NCBI GenBank assembly: GCA_963674975.1
Contig: OY771913.1
Location: 1,860,001-1,924,000 of the forward strand
DNA: 64,000 bases
Source of the DNA: UBA4781 sp963674975
GTDB lineage: Bacteria > Chloroflexota > Anaerolineae > Anaerolineales > Anaerolineaceae
Reading direction: 5' to 3'
A program made the translations under genes and the position numbers. The notes beneath the pieces are model-generated. The model was not told the origin of the DNA. It did no database searches and saw only the letters and a program-made list of their open reading frames with translations. Shown piece by piece: positions 50,665 through 60,109 of this stretch. Position 1 is the first letter of the stretch, and every line of letters starts with the position of its first letter.

Positions 50665-52560
50665 CTAATCTATCTCAAAAACCTCATTAACGAAGAATAA
50701 ATTTGCATTTTTCGTTGAAAAATCATAATTATCCCATGTGCCGCAAAGAAGTAAAGTTGCATCACTGAGCAGGTTTTTTTCATTTTGGAAGATTAGGATT
50801 GCGGATTGCCCATTTTGTAGATCTATTGTGCTGGTAATGTAAGCCGGAGCGCTTACATTGGTGAATGCATCAACTGTAGCGTAGGGTAAATTGTGAAGAT
50901 ATGTTTTAAATCGGCTTTCGTGGAAATAAGGTAACCAATCCAGATAGAAATCGGATTCTTTTAACAATCCCAGATAGGATCCTTTATTGACTTTTACGAT
51001 CAATTCCTGTGATTCTGGTTGGTGGCATACCTGATCCGTTTGCAGAGTTTTTGCAGAGTTCCCAATCCTAATGAATAGGGGAAGAACCATAATGCAAAGA
51101 AATAGGATAACTGCAAAGAAGCCAGGGATGAGTGCTTTTTTATCCTTTGCTAAAGGGAAACAATTAACTTTTGTAAAAATCTTTTTATCAAGCAGAACCG
51201 CAAGTCCAATTGTAGGGAATATAGCAATGAATGGAATTGCTGCCGCATAAACACGCATTTCTTTGAAATCACTGAATGGAAATAGAGGAACTGTGAGAAG
51301 GATACCCAGTAATCCATATAAAAAACACTTATCTTCTTTTATATTCCTTTTTTTGAAGATTGCATAGATTCCATAGAAGCACAATGCAAAGATTAATATT
51401 TGAGCGACAATATAAACTGACTGATTCTCCCCGCCGAAGAAGCAAAAAAAGCCTTTTCGATCTGGAAAATTAAATATTTGTGGGTATTGAACAATGATCC
51501 CTTTTAATAAATTTTGTGGATTAGTCTTAATAGAATCAAAAGCATACTTATAAATAGTTTTTGTGAATTTCGGTTCCGGGATGGTTCCAATTTCGGGATG
51601 GTCAAGATAAATCGCCGTCCAGCCGGTTCCACCGTTCGCGGTTCCGTACAATGAATGGGCGAAATTTGCAAAGGGAATGCTGCCTTCTGGACTTAGATAA
51701 TAGGAGATGCTAAGAAATGAGAGAAGAACAGTGAATATCGAAATACAAAATGGTAAGAAAAATTTCTTAAAAGAGAAACGCGATTTCTTGGCAAGAAAGA
51801 TTCCCAGCATAAGGAAAGGAAATAAACCGATTGGACCTGCGCGGGTGATTAATCCTAATACAAGGGAGAAGGATGCCAGGTAGAGATAAGATGTTTTTTC
51901 TTGATCAAGAAAAAGGAGGGTGAAATAAAGACCAAAACAGCCCAAGATCAAACCTAAGCTCTCGCTCATTAGTTCACCAATAGAAAGGCGGGCGAAAGAA
52001 AATATTAAGATGAAAAACAGACTGGCTGGAATAGAGCCAAAACGCTTCCAAACCGCACTTGTTGTATAAAAACAGGAGATAGCTAATAGAAAGGTGATGA
52101 TTCCTAATGTGATCTGCAGGCTGCCATTTGAAAGTGCCAAAAGGATCCCGAGAAAAGCTGGGAAAAAGATGCGCCGTGCACCAAAGAATGAGAATTGGAA
52201 ACCATTGATGTAACGCAGTGCATCAAAATAATAAAATGCCGCATCAGAATCTGGAAGGATGCCGCTGATCAATTGCCCTTCGGTTTGACCGCTAGCCCAA
52301 ACACCAGCCAGAGCCATTGCAAAAATTATGCTCGTAAAAAGAAGAAAAATTGAATGGTTGATCCATCGATCTTTAGAAAGGATAAGAAGCAGAATAATAA
52401 AAATTGCTGGTATCGGTATAGTAAACCCATATCTCACTTGAATAACTGCTGGACGAAATACATGAGCAATGCGTAGTGATAAGATCAAAGCGAAAACAGC
52501 AATAGCTAACAGGAAGGGTATGTAAGTTTTTAGGAATTCTTTAACTTTTAAGCGACCCAT
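50665..52560 (-). CDS. GT-C-like multi-membrane-spanning protein
   Basis: A 631-residue protein with about 12 hydrophobic segments and a C-terminal extracytoplasmic tail. The first large loop has PDSDAAFYYFDALRY, similar in place to the acidic motif of GT-C (PMT/ArnT-type) lipid-linked glycosyltransferases. The family assignment is by layout, not by strong motif. AAAGGATAG precedes the ATG. It forms a co-directional pair with the gene at 52870. Confidence 0.68.
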   Translation of the reverse strand: MGRLKVKEFLKTYIPFLLAIAVFALILSLRIAHVFRPAVIQVRYGFTIPIPAIFIILLLILSKDRWINHSIFLLFTSIIFAMALAGVWASGQTEGQLISGILPDSDAAFYYFDALRYINGFQFSFFGARRIFFPAFLGILLALSNGSLQITLGIITFLLAISCFYTTSAVWKRFGSIPASLFFILIFSFARLSIGELMSESLGLILGCFGLYFTLLFLDQEKTSYLYLASFSLVLGLITRAGPIGLFPFLMLGIFLAKKSRFSFKKFFLPFCISIFTVLLSFLSISYYLSPEGSIPFANFAHSLYGTANGGTGWTAIYLDHPEIGTIPEPKFTKTIYKYAFDSIKTNPQNLLKGIIVQYPQIFNFPDRKGFFCFFGGENQSVYIVAQILIFALCFYGIYAIFKKRNIKEDKCFLYGLLGILLTVPLFPFSDFKEMRVYAAAIPFIAIFPTIGLAVLLDKKIFTKVNCFPLAKDKKALIPGFFAVILFLCIMVLPLFIRIGNSAKTLQTDQVCHQPESQELIVKVNKGSYLGLLKESDFYLDWLPYFHESRFKTYLHNLPYATVDAFTNVSAPAYITSTIDLQNGQSAILIFQNEKNLLSDATLLLCGTWDNYDFSTKNANLFFVNEVFEID

Positions 52561-52869
52561 ATGATTCCATCTATCCTTTATTTTGTTGGTCGAAGGCGTT
52601 CTCTCTACCTTTATCCGATTGTTGATTTACCGCGATATCAATTTAACCATAAAAACTGTTTAGTAATACAGGCAAAGAGTAAACTCTGCATTAAATTAAA
52701 CCCATTTCTATTTATTGATAGATTTTTTGTAAATGAACGAAATATTTTTCCTCTACTGAAATAAACTACAGAAGTATTATCAGTACTTAAATATGAAACA
52801 CCAGCAAGAAAGATAAACTAATTGTTGCAGGTTAAATAAAGTGGATAAATGAGAAAGAAAAATCAATTC
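52561..52869. other. intergenic region without a supported gene
   Basis: About 310 bp of AT-rich sequence between two GT-C-like genes. A short open frame on plus has no ribosome site and no recognisable protein. I see no RNA gene or strong terminator. Confidence 0.5.
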
Positions 52870-54681
52870 TTATTCCGCTGAAAGGAAAACATATTCATTC
52901 GTTTCACGGATGGAGTATGCTTTCCGGATTGCATCCTGCTGCTCCTCACCTAAAAAATCCCAATCATGATTCGAGAGAAATGCAGAAGTGAATGCTCCTT
53001 TTATAAAATTTTCATAAAGGAACTCATCATAAGAAAATTGATCCGGATCAACATCCTGGCGGAACAGCAGCGCATACATCCAGATATTAGATTCCTGGTC
53101 GCGTCCCAGGATCTCATAACTATCGTAAATATTGGATGAGATGAACAGCTCCATCTGTGGTGTGTACACTAAGGCATCCATATTTTCCATAAGGGGGTGG
53201 ATGCGCCGCTCAAATGCGTGCTCGATATCTCTATGGTGCAGGGCGGTCAACTTGGAAGGGAGCAAACACAGCAGCATTAATCCTAATAAACCAGCCTGCA
53301 TGCTCCTCGTCCAGGTTTTCTCATGGAAGAAAAAGAAAAGAGAGAGGAGCATCAGCATAGGCAGGAATATCCTCTCCAGGAACTGATCTGTTTCCCAGCC
53401 CAGCCTGCTCGCGGCGAATGAAAGGCACCCGCTCACTGACACACAGAGAACCATATACAGCAGCAGCTTCAGGAGCATTTTCTTTTCGATGGCATCTTCG
53501 ATAAGAGAGATAATGTGCGCACATAGAATAGCCAGCGCAGGGGCAAGAACCACAAAATAACGAATTACGATGATTAATGATCCACCGATCGTTGTTGTAA
53601 GATGGAAGGCTAGAAAAGCGATAATGTATATCCATAAAAAATGAACAGGAGTATCGAGTTTCCTCAACTTTTGTAAGGTATATATGGTATAGATCGTAAA
53701 GAGTAGCAGATATAAGATGCCGCTTCGTACCAGGGTGCCAAATAGATCAATAAGATCATACAGTTCGCGTTGGCGCAGATTGAACGAGAATAGAGTCTGC
53801 CAGTTTGAAATCCGAAAGCTGAACAGAAAATCATTCAGCAGGAAGTGGTCATTCAAAGCGAGTAAAAGAATACCGATAACGATTCCTGAAAGGAAGAATA
53901 AGGCGAATCTTATAACGCTCTTGATCTTGAATGGATTTGCATACAGTTTTTTATCAAAAAGAAAAACAGCCAAACATAATCCCATTTCTTTTGTTTTAAT
54001 GGAAAAGAAAAAGAGTAGACCTAACAGGATAAAAATTATTTTTGGGTTTTTCCGTGCGTGGATGTAAAGGAAGATAAATATCGAACAAAGCAGCATGCTG
54101 GTGTAATCACTATAGGTTACGCCCGGATAATCCAGGATATAGGGAAATGTGAAATAGACCAGCAGTGAGAAAACTCCACCAATGATCTTTGTGGATTCTC
54201 TTTTTGAAGGCATCAATGTATAGGTGCTGTAGAATGTGAATCCGGCTGTAACAAGAATGCAGAAAGTCCAGTATAGCCTTGCCCCTGAGAATGGATCCCA
54301 GTTGGCGAGTAAAAAGAAAAAGCGCTGTAAATAAATATGAAAATAGCGATTCAAGAGGCTGCTTTCCTGTTTGGGAAACAGCGAGAGATACATGTAGTAC
54401 AGTTCATCCCAGGTAACCGGTCCCCCTGCATAATAAACCAGCAGCCTGGCGAGTATCACAAGACAACCGATCAGACCGACTACAACCAGAAGACTCTGCT
54501 TTTCGGGTAGCATGGATTTCATCAGGAGAAGCACAACAGACAGAGTAAAAAATCCCAGAATGGTTTGCATTAACAAAATCTTTGCTTTATTAATAGAAGG
54601 GAGAATTATGGGAATCAGAAAAAAGCTTAAAAGCAGGATAAAAAGGATGAGAATAAGTACCCTCTTTTTCGTCTTGAACAT
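52870..54681 (-). CDS. GT-C-like multi-membrane-spanning protein
   Basis: A 603-residue protein with about 12-13 hydrophobic segments. After TM3 it has GGPVTWDELYYMYLSLFP, the DE-type acidic motif seen in the first loop of GT-C glycosyltransferases (GT39/GT83 and PMT_2-like). A soluble C-terminal tail of about 110 residues follows. It likely moves a sugar from a polyprenyl phosphate carrier outside the membrane. AAAGGAG precedes the ATG. Confidence 0.72.
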   Translation of the reverse strand: MFKTKKRVLILILFILLLSFFLIPIILPSINKAKILLMQTILGFFTLSVVLLLMKSMLPEKQSLLVVVGLIGCLVILARLLVYYAGGPVTWDELYYMYLSLFPKQESSLLNRYFHIYLQRFFFLLANWDPFSGARLYWTFCILVTAGFTFYSTYTLMPSKRESTKIIGGVFSLLVYFTFPYILDYPGVTYSDYTSMLLCSIFIFLYIHARKNPKIIFILLGLLFFFSIKTKEMGLCLAVFLFDKKLYANPFKIKSVIRFALFFLSGIVIGILLLALNDHFLLNDFLFSFRISNWQTLFSFNLRQRELYDLIDLFGTLVRSGILYLLLFTIYTIYTLQKLRKLDTPVHFLWIYIIAFLAFHLTTTIGGSLIIVIRYFVVLAPALAILCAHIISLIEDAIEKKMLLKLLLYMVLCVSVSGCLSFAASRLGWETDQFLERIFLPMLMLLSLFFFFHEKTWTRSMQAGLLGLMLLCLLPSKLTALHHRDIEHAFERRIHPLMENMDALVYTPQMELFISSNIYDSYEILGRDQESNIWMYALLFRQDVDPDQFSYDEFLYENFIKGAFTSAFLSNHDWDFLGEEQQDAIRKAYSIRETNEYVFLSAE

Positions 54682-54765
54682 AGCTGCTCCTTTGAGATAC
54701 TATTTATTATAAATAGTTTTCGTCAGACTTAACCCCATTGAAATTCTCATACTTTAAAACAAAAG

Positions 54766-54837
54766 AGCGGGCGATGGGACTCGAACCCACGAATATCAGC
54801 TTGGAAGGCTGACGCCTTACCACTTGGCGACGCCCGC
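54766..54837 (-). tRNA. tRNA-Gly (anticodon UCC)
   Basis: A 72-nt cloverleaf on the minus strand. The acceptor stem is GCGGGCG/CGCCCGC with discriminator T, the anticodon arm CAGCCTTCCAAGCTG gives UCC, and the T arm is GTGGGTTCGAGTCCCAT. U73 is typical of glycine tRNAs. CCA is not encoded. Confidence 0.94.
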
Positions 54838-54963
54838 AATGGTTTAAAGATTTTACTCACCAAGCCCTCCCCCGTCAAGGGAAATACGCTTCTGCATGTT
54901 GACCGGGATGATGATAAAATCCTGTGGTTCAGCACAATTTGCTGTGTTCTGAAAAGGACATCT

Positions 54964-55851
54964 ATGAATATCAAGGAATTTTTTAAGCGTATCGGATTTA
55001 ACAGGCATGTGCTGTGGGAGTATTTCCTGATCTTCCTGGGCGCGGTAGTGCAGGCTTTAGCCATGCGTTTGTTCCTGATCCCCGGTCAGCTGGTGAGCGG
55101 CGGGGTGAGCGGTACAGCGCAGATCATTTATTCCTTCACCAACTTCCCGATCGGGCTTATGGTGCTGGTCGGCAACATTCCTCTTTATCTGATCGGCTGG
55201 CGCCAGCTGGGAGGGTTGAAATTTGCCCTGCGCACCATTGTCTCTGTGGTCGTTTTTTCCATTCTGACCGATACGCTGCCATACTTCCTGCCCATCCAGA
55301 ACATCACAAATGATGTGCTGCTGAACACACTCTTCGGCGGGGTCATGCTGGGTGCCGGATTGGGGCTGGTGTATATGGGGCGCGGCACTTCGGGCGGCAC
55401 GGATATTCTGGGGCGCATCCTGAACTATCGTTTTGGATTTTCCATTTCAGCAGCCTATATGATCACCGATTCAGCGGTGGTGTTAGCCAGCGGCTTTGCG
55501 TTTGGCTGGGAGAAAGCGCTCTACAGTTTGATCGTCATCTATGTAAGCGGGATGGCTGCGGAGCTGGTCTCAGAAGGTTCCAGTGTGATGCGTACTGCAT
55601 TGATCATTACGGAAAAGCCGGATGAGATCGCGGCTGCGATCATGGATGATTTGGAGCGTGGGGTTACCTACCTGTATGGAAAAGGTGCTTATACTGGTGT
55701 TGATCGTACGGTTTTATACTGCGTCATTTCGCGCCCTGAGGTCAGTCTGGTGAAAGGGATCATCAGCGAGGTCGATCCGGAGGCGTTTGTGGTGATCGGT
55801 CAGGCGAACGAAGTGCTGGGGGAAGGATTCAGACCGCTGCTTAAGAAATAG
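54964..55851 (+). CDS. YitT family membrane protein
   Basis: A 295-residue protein. The N-terminal two thirds are five or six membrane helices with MRLFLIPGQLVSGGVSGTAQ and GLVYMGRGTSGGTDILGRIL, the YitT signature. The C-terminal DUF2179 domain (RGVTYLYGKGAYTGVDRTVL) is soluble and ligand-binding-like. Function is not established. GAAAAGGAC precedes the ATG. Confidence 0.93.
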   Translation: MNIKEFFKRIGFNRHVLWEYFLIFLGAVVQALAMRLFLIPGQLVSGGVSGTAQIIYSFTNFPIGLMVLVGNIPLYLIGWRQLGGLKFALRTIVSVVVFSILTDTLPYFLPIQNITNDVLLNTLFGGVMLGAGLGLVYMGRGTSGGTDILGRILNYRFGFSISAAYMITDSAVVLASGFAFGWEKALYSLIVIYVSGMAAELVSEGSSVMRTALIITEKPDEIAAAIMDDLERGVTYLYGKGAYTGVDRTVLYCVISRPEVSLVKGIISEVDPEAFVVIGQANEVLGEGFRPLLKK

Positions 55852-55856
55852 ATTTT

Positions 55857-56531
55857 CTATCGAACAAAATTGAGCACAGCCGAAGCGATCAGCGCGATCT
55901 GTCCGAGGTGGTAGGTTACACGCACCCAGAAACGCGCTTTGGGGAAGGTGTATACAAATTCGCGATATGCCAACATGGAATCGGAACAAAAGAAGAACAT
56001 GGCTCCTGAAACTGCCAGCCCGGCTGCTGCGGGCTTCCAATTCGCATCGAAGAGTGTACAAGCCGCCGAAAATACCATCAGGCTGATGATGAGCATATAT
56101 ACAATTACAGGAATGACTAACTTCTTCTTTTTCGGATCATTCTCCTGAAATCCCCGCATAATTTCTGGTGCAGCAAAGGTTAAAGCAGCGCATAACATAA
56201 GCAGGATGATGAAATGGGGCAGTCGAAATTGTGCGGGCGGGAATCCAAATCCCACCACATACAATATATGCCCGATCAAGAAAGACAAAAGCCCTGCACC
56301 GAAATATTTCTTGGGAAGAAGCAGAAATATATCACCCAGTAAACCAAAGATTAATGCCAGACCAAAATACAGCATCTGCCCCTGAAACCTGCTGCACAAG
56401 CCCATCCAGAAAAGTAGAGCCAGCATGGCAGCCGGTTTGGTGAAGCGGTTCATTTCTTCATTTTCTGTCCATACCGCGTACCAGTCCAGAATCGTCACGG
56501 CAAATACGAATCCTAACCACCCTGTGTACAT
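55857..56531 (-). CDS. YhhN family membrane protein (lysoplasmalogenase-like)
   Basis: A 224-residue protein with about eight hydrophobic segments. FGLLGDIFLLLPKKYFGAGLLSFLIGHILYVVGF (about residues 78-111) is the YhhN/TMEM86 core, with the conserved Asp in GDIF and the His in GHILY. TMEM86 members hydrolyse the vinyl ether of lysoplasmalogens, lipids present in many anaerobes. The role here is by homology only. GGGAGGAA precedes the ATG. Its start lies 3 bp past the era stop. Confidence 0.87.
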   Translation of the reverse strand: MYTGWLGFVFAVTILDWYAVWTENEEMNRFTKPAAMLALLFWMGLCSRFQGQMLYFGLALIFGLLGDIFLLLPKKYFGAGLLSFLIGHILYVVGFGFPPAQFRLPHFIILLMLCAALTFAAPEIMRGFQENDPKKKKLVIPVIVYMLIISLMVFSAACTLFDANWKPAAAGLAVSGAMFFFCSDSMLAYREFVYTFPKARFWVRVTYHLGQIALIASAVLNFVR

Positions 56532-56534
56532 GGG

Positions 56535-57458
56535 TCATTCCTCCCTTATTTCATATCCCATACGCTGCAAGAATACATCATTATTGCGCCAGTTTTCACT
56601 GACTTTTACACGCAGCTCCAGAAAAACGGATCTACCGCTCATTTCCTCGATCGATTTGCGTGCCAGGCTGCCGATCTTTTTCAGCATACTGCCCTTTTTA
56701 CCGATCACGATCCCTTTTTGCGAGTCCTTTTCTACAAAGATGGTGGCGGCAATGTAAGCCGCTCCGCTGTCCCGCTCGGCGAATTCGTCCACCCGCACAG
56801 CAACGGCATGCGGAACTTCCTGCTGTAAAAACATCAGGGCTGATTCACGGATCAGGTTTGCCGCGATCTGTCGTTCCTGGTAATCGGTGATCTGTTCTTC
56901 GGGATAGTAGGCAGAACCTGCCGGCAGCATTTCTTTCAATACTGCAAGCAGTTCATCCAGACCATCGAGTTTGCGTGCAGAGAACTTAAGAAAATTCACC
57001 GCATCCGGGAAGAGATCTTTGAAGGTATCTGCCTGTTTTTCAATTTCTTCGTCTGAAAGCAGATCGATCTTGTTCAATCCCATCACGATGGGCGGTAGAT
57101 TTTTTGCCTCTTTGAGAAAGCCGGCGATGAGCTGATCTTCTGATTGGGGAGGCAGGCTGGCATCTACCAGCCACAAGATCACATCCGAATCCTGCAGGGT
57201 TTCTTCCACGATCGCGTTCATCATCTGCCCGAGTTTATGGATGGGATTATGCATGCCGGGTGTATCCATCAGGATGACCTGGGCATCCTCATCGGTGTAA
57301 ATTGCCAGCTGGCGGGTTCGTGTGGTCTGTGGTTTGGGAGAAACGGCGGCGATTTTTTGTCCTATTAAAGCATTCACCAGCGTTGATTTGCCTACGTTGG
57401 GTCGTCCTAAAAGCGATACGAAACCCGAACGAAAATTCTCATTATTTTGTTTTTGCAT
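56535..57458 (-). CDS. era: GTPase Era
   Basis: A 307-residue GTPase for 30S subunit maturation. It has G1 GRPNVGKST, G3 DTPGMHNP, G4 GLNKIDLL and the C-terminal KH domain (VIGKKGSMLKKIGSLARKSIEEM). Length and motifs are normal. The ATG at 57458 is preferred over a TTG 18 nt upstream; neither has a clear ribosome site. It nearly touches the ogt stop (57473). Confidence 0.96.
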   Translation of the reverse strand: MQKQNNENFRSGFVSLLGRPNVGKSTLVNALIGQKIAAVSPKPQTTRTRQLAIYTDEDAQVILMDTPGMHNPIHKLGQMMNAIVEETLQDSDVILWLVDASLPPQSEDQLIAGFLKEAKNLPPIVMGLNKIDLLSDEEIEKQADTFKDLFPDAVNFLKFSARKLDGLDELLAVLKEMLPAGSAYYPEEQITDYQERQIAANLIRESALMFLQQEVPHAVAVRVDEFAERDSGAAYIAATIFVEKDSQKGIVIGKKGSMLKKIGSLARKSIEEMSGRSVFLELRVKVSENWRNNDVFLQRMGYEIREE

Positions 57459-57472
57459 GAATGTATTGTAAA

Positions 57473-57985
57473 TCAAACCAGGTAATTATCGCGAATGCGG
57501 CGACCTTCGTGCTGAAGCAGCCAGCTCTTGGTTTCCAGCCCACCGGGGGCAGAAAAACCGTGCAGATGATGGTCTTTTCCCACTACCCTGTGGCAGGGAA
57601 TGACCAGCGCGATCGGGTTTGCACCCAACGCCTGACCTACTCCGCGTGAAGCACGCGGCATCCCTATGGCATATGCTATTTCGCCATAAGAGCGTACTTC
57701 GCCGAAGGGTATTTTCATGGTAGCCTGGTATACCTTATGCGCGAAAGGAGAGATACCATCCCAATCGATCGGAATATCAAATCGGGTTAATTTTCCAAGT
57801 AAATATGCATTGATCTGTCGTACTGCAGATGAAAGTATATGAGCGGCTTTTGAACCCACATATTCATCCTGGGTTAGAATTTTTCTTTCAAAATCCCCCA
57901 GGGAACTAAACTCGCATTTACATATACCTTTTACAGTCGCACAGATTATTAATGGTCCAATGTGTTCGTTCTCAATGTAAGCCAT
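57473..57985 (-). CDS. ogt: methylated-DNA--[protein]-cysteine S-methyltransferase
   Basis: A 170-residue DNA repair protein that takes alkyl groups from O6-alkylguanine onto its own Cys. The acceptor motif is IPCHRVVGKD. The recognition helix region PFGEVRSYGEIAYAIGMPRASRGVGQALGANP (about residues 93-124) is present. The start at 57985 (MAYIENEH) follows GAGGCAGG and gives the usual length. A start 84 nt upstream lacks a ribosome site. Confidence 0.92.
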   Translation of the reverse strand: MAYIENEHIGPLIICATVKGICKCEFSSLGDFERKILTQDEYVGSKAAHILSSAVRQINAYLLGKLTRFDIPIDWDGISPFAHKVYQATMKIPFGEVRSYGEIAYAIGMPRASRGVGQALGANPIALVIPCHRVVGKDHHLHGFSAPGGLETKSWLLQHEGRRIRDNYLV

Positions 57986-58025
57986 ACAAACCTGCCTCTT
58001 ACAATTAATCATGGCCCAATCTTGA

Positions 58026-58054
58026 CTCAAAGAAATCCATTGACATTCTTTGAG
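58026..58054. repeat. inverted repeat upstream of ogt
   Basis: CTCAAAGAA and TTCTTTGAG (9-bp perfect arms, 11-bp spacer) lie 41 bp upstream of the preferred ogt start. They could be an operator or leader hairpin. Confidence 0.4.
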
Positions 58055-58221
58055 CCAACCCCTTTCCATTAAGTATAGCTGAAAGATTGCGGCTGCTAAC
58101 TTAAAATTGCACTTTTAACGTAGGGTAAGCGTAGGGTGACAGTTGGGTGAGCGTCAAGCAAAAAATACCCCTATCTATTAGTATATTCACAAGGGCGACT
58201 TCTCTTCTTCTCCTCCTTATA

Positions 58222-58260
58222 AGAGAGCCAGGGCTGATATCACTGGCTCTCTATTAATTT
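58222..58260 (+). terminator. possible terminator hairpin
   Basis: AGAGAGCCAG (58222-58231) pairs with CTGGCTCTCT (58243-58252), followed by ATTAATTTT. It lies between divergent genes (ogt and apt) and so has no obvious upstream gene. A small unseen transcript or a leader element of apt is possible. Confidence 0.45.
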
Positions 58261-58324
58261 TAAAACACTTCGTTCTCAATTGGTGATACACTCACTTCAC
58301 ACAGCTTTTCTGGAGGAGGAACGC

Positions 58325-58882
58325 ATGAGTTTCGATCAAAAAACATATCCTATTGAAATCAGCGGTGTAAAAAGAGATTTGCGTTTATTTGAAGTTAAAC
58401 CAGGCTTGAAGATCGCTATCCTCAATATTCTGGGCGATACAGAATTGGTGATTGCCAGTGCCAAAGCCCTGGCAGAAAAAATGGATGCGGGGAAATACGA
58501 TGTTCTTGTCACTGCTGAAAGCAAGAGTATCCCGCTTATTCACCAGCTGTCTATTGAAACAAAAAAGCCATATGTGGTTTTACGAAAAAGCTACAAGATC
58601 TATATGGGAGATGCCATCAGGGCAGAGACGATCTCCATCACAACGGGAAAACCGCAAACCCTTATTCTTGATGAAAAAGATAAAGATCTGATCGATGGGA
58701 AAAAGGTTGCCATTGTCGATGATGTCATCAGTACAGGTTCGACGCTTGAGGGCATGCGCAGTATCATCGAAAAAGCCGGCGGCAGTATCACCATGCAGGC
58801 TGCTATCTTTACCGAAGGGGATCCCGAACACTGGAAAGAGATCATTGCGCTCGGTAATTTACCGGTTTTTGTAAAAGAATAA
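58325..58882 (+). CDS. apt: adenine phosphoribosyltransferase-like protein
   Basis: A 185-residue type I phosphoribosyltransferase. The PRPP-binding motif VAIVDDVISTGSTL is clear. VLVTAESKSIPLIHQLS and KPYVVLRKSYKIYM agree with the adenine/xanthine branch. It likely salvages adenine to AMP; another purine is possible. The start at 58325 follows CTGGAGGAGG. Confidence 0.85.
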   Translation: MSFDQKTYPIEISGVKRDLRLFEVKPGLKIAILNILGDTELVIASAKALAEKMDAGKYDVLVTAESKSIPLIHQLSIETKKPYVVLRKSYKIYMGDAIRAETISITTGKPQTLILDEKDKDLIDGKKVAIVDDVISTGSTLEGMRSIIEKAGGSITMQAAIFTEGDPEHWKEIIALGNLPVFVKE

Positions 58883-58910
58883 AAGCGGTTTTTATAAAGC
58901 CGCTTTTTCT
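58881..58910. terminator. bidirectional terminator
   Basis: AAAAGCGG (58881-58888) and CCGCTTTT (58900-58907) pair and are flanked by A and T runs, between convergent apt and galK. Confidence 0.75.
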
Positions 58911-60109
58911 ATTTTCTCCACATAAGCGCCGCGGTCTGCCTGGCAGATAATGATTTCCATTTCACTGCCATACTGCTTCTGGCAGGCTGTTTTCAGCAGG
59001 CTGCAGAATTGCTCTGCCTGTGTTTTCTCTACCAGGTTGACAGTACAGCCGCCAAAACCGGCACCGGTCAATCGCGCTCCCAAACAGCCCGGTATTTTTG
59101 ATGCTTCCTCTACCAGAAAATCCAACTTTTCACAGCTTACTTCATATAGATCGCGTAGCGATCGGTGTCCGTCCAGCATGATCCTGCCGAAGCCTGCGGC
59201 ATCTTCATTCACCAGAAAGACGGCTGCCCGTTGTACTCGATCGATCTCCTCGATCACATGGCGTGCCCGTTTTGCGATGACCGGGGGAAGGATTTGCTCG
59301 TATTTTAAGAAAGCCGCAGGAGAAACATCCCGCAGCGAATGGATCGCCGGATCGTACTGGTGCAGCAGTTCCACGGCTTTCTGGCATTCTTGTTTGCGTT
59401 GATTGTAGGCGGAACCTGCCAGTTCGCGCTGCATCCCTGAATTTGCTACAACGATCACGGTATCGGGGGGCATGGGGATAGGCTGCCATTCGAGGGAGCG
59501 TGTATCAAAAAATAAGGCATGGCGCGCCACACCGTGACTGACCGCGAATTGGTCCATCAATCCGCACTGTACGCCGATGAAATCGGCTTCAGCTTGACGG
59601 CATAACTGCGCCAGCTGCATGCGGTTCATTTCGATCTTCGAGAGGGTTTGAAAAGCCAGGGCGAAAGCTACTTCCAATGCTGCCGAACTGCTTAGCCCGG
59701 CGCGCATGGGCAGGTTTGAAGCAATGCAGGCTTCCAATCCGCCGACAGAATAACCCTTCGATTGAAATGCTCCGGCAACTGCTGCCGGGTACATTGCCCA
59801 GAGAGGAAGAGGTTTTCCCTGTTTATCCACTTTCTTAGAAAGGTTTTCGAGATCGATCTCGGCTGTTTCATCCAGATTCAGGGCGGAGATGCGCATTATC
59901 GGCTCGGGCAATGCTCGCACAGCCAGCCACATGCGCCGGTTTACCGCCGCCGGGAGTACGATCCCCATGTTGTAATCGACATGTTCCCCGATCAGGTTTA
60001 CCCTGCCGGGGGCAGAGATCAGCAGTTCGGCATCCGGCAGACAGGAGAGTACGGTTTCACGAGAATTTGTTTTGTTCGGCACAGGATTTATATCGATGCT
60101 TTCTTTCAC
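58892..60109 (-). CDS. galK: galactokinase
   Basis: A 405-residue GHMP kinase phosphorylating galactose at C1 in the Leloir pathway. It has the GalK signature GRVNLIGEHVDYNMG, the ATP motif PMRAGLSSSAALEVA and the C-terminal GARLTGAGFGGCTVNLV. Length is normal. It starts at GTG 60109, overlapping the stop of the upstream gene (GTGA). Other Leloir genes are not in the window. Confidence 0.94.
   Translation of the reverse strand: MKESIDINPVPNKTNSRETVLSCLPDAELLISAPGRVNLIGEHVDYNMGIVLPAAVNRRMWLAVRALPEPIMRISALNLDETAEIDLENLSKKVDKQGKPLPLWAMYPAAVAGAFQSKGYSVGGLEACIASNLPMRAGLSSSAALEVAFALAFQTLSKIEMNRMQLAQLCRQAEADFIGVQCGLMDQFAVSHGVARHALFFDTRSLEWQPIPMPPDTVIVVANSGMQRELAGSAYNQRKQECQKAVELLHQYDPAIHSLRDVSPAAFLKYEQILPPVIAKRARHVIEEIDRVQRAAVFLVNEDAAGFGRIMLDGHRSLRDLYEVSCEKLDFLVEEASKIPGCLGARLTGAGFGGCTVNLVEKTQAEQFCSLLKTACQKQYGSEMEIIICQADRGAYVEKIEKAAL

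Noticed and set aside
44880..54837. Integrated element between two tRNA genes
   Set aside because: No integrase, direct repeats of tRNA ends or mobility genes were seen; the genes between are ordinary exporters and membrane proteins.
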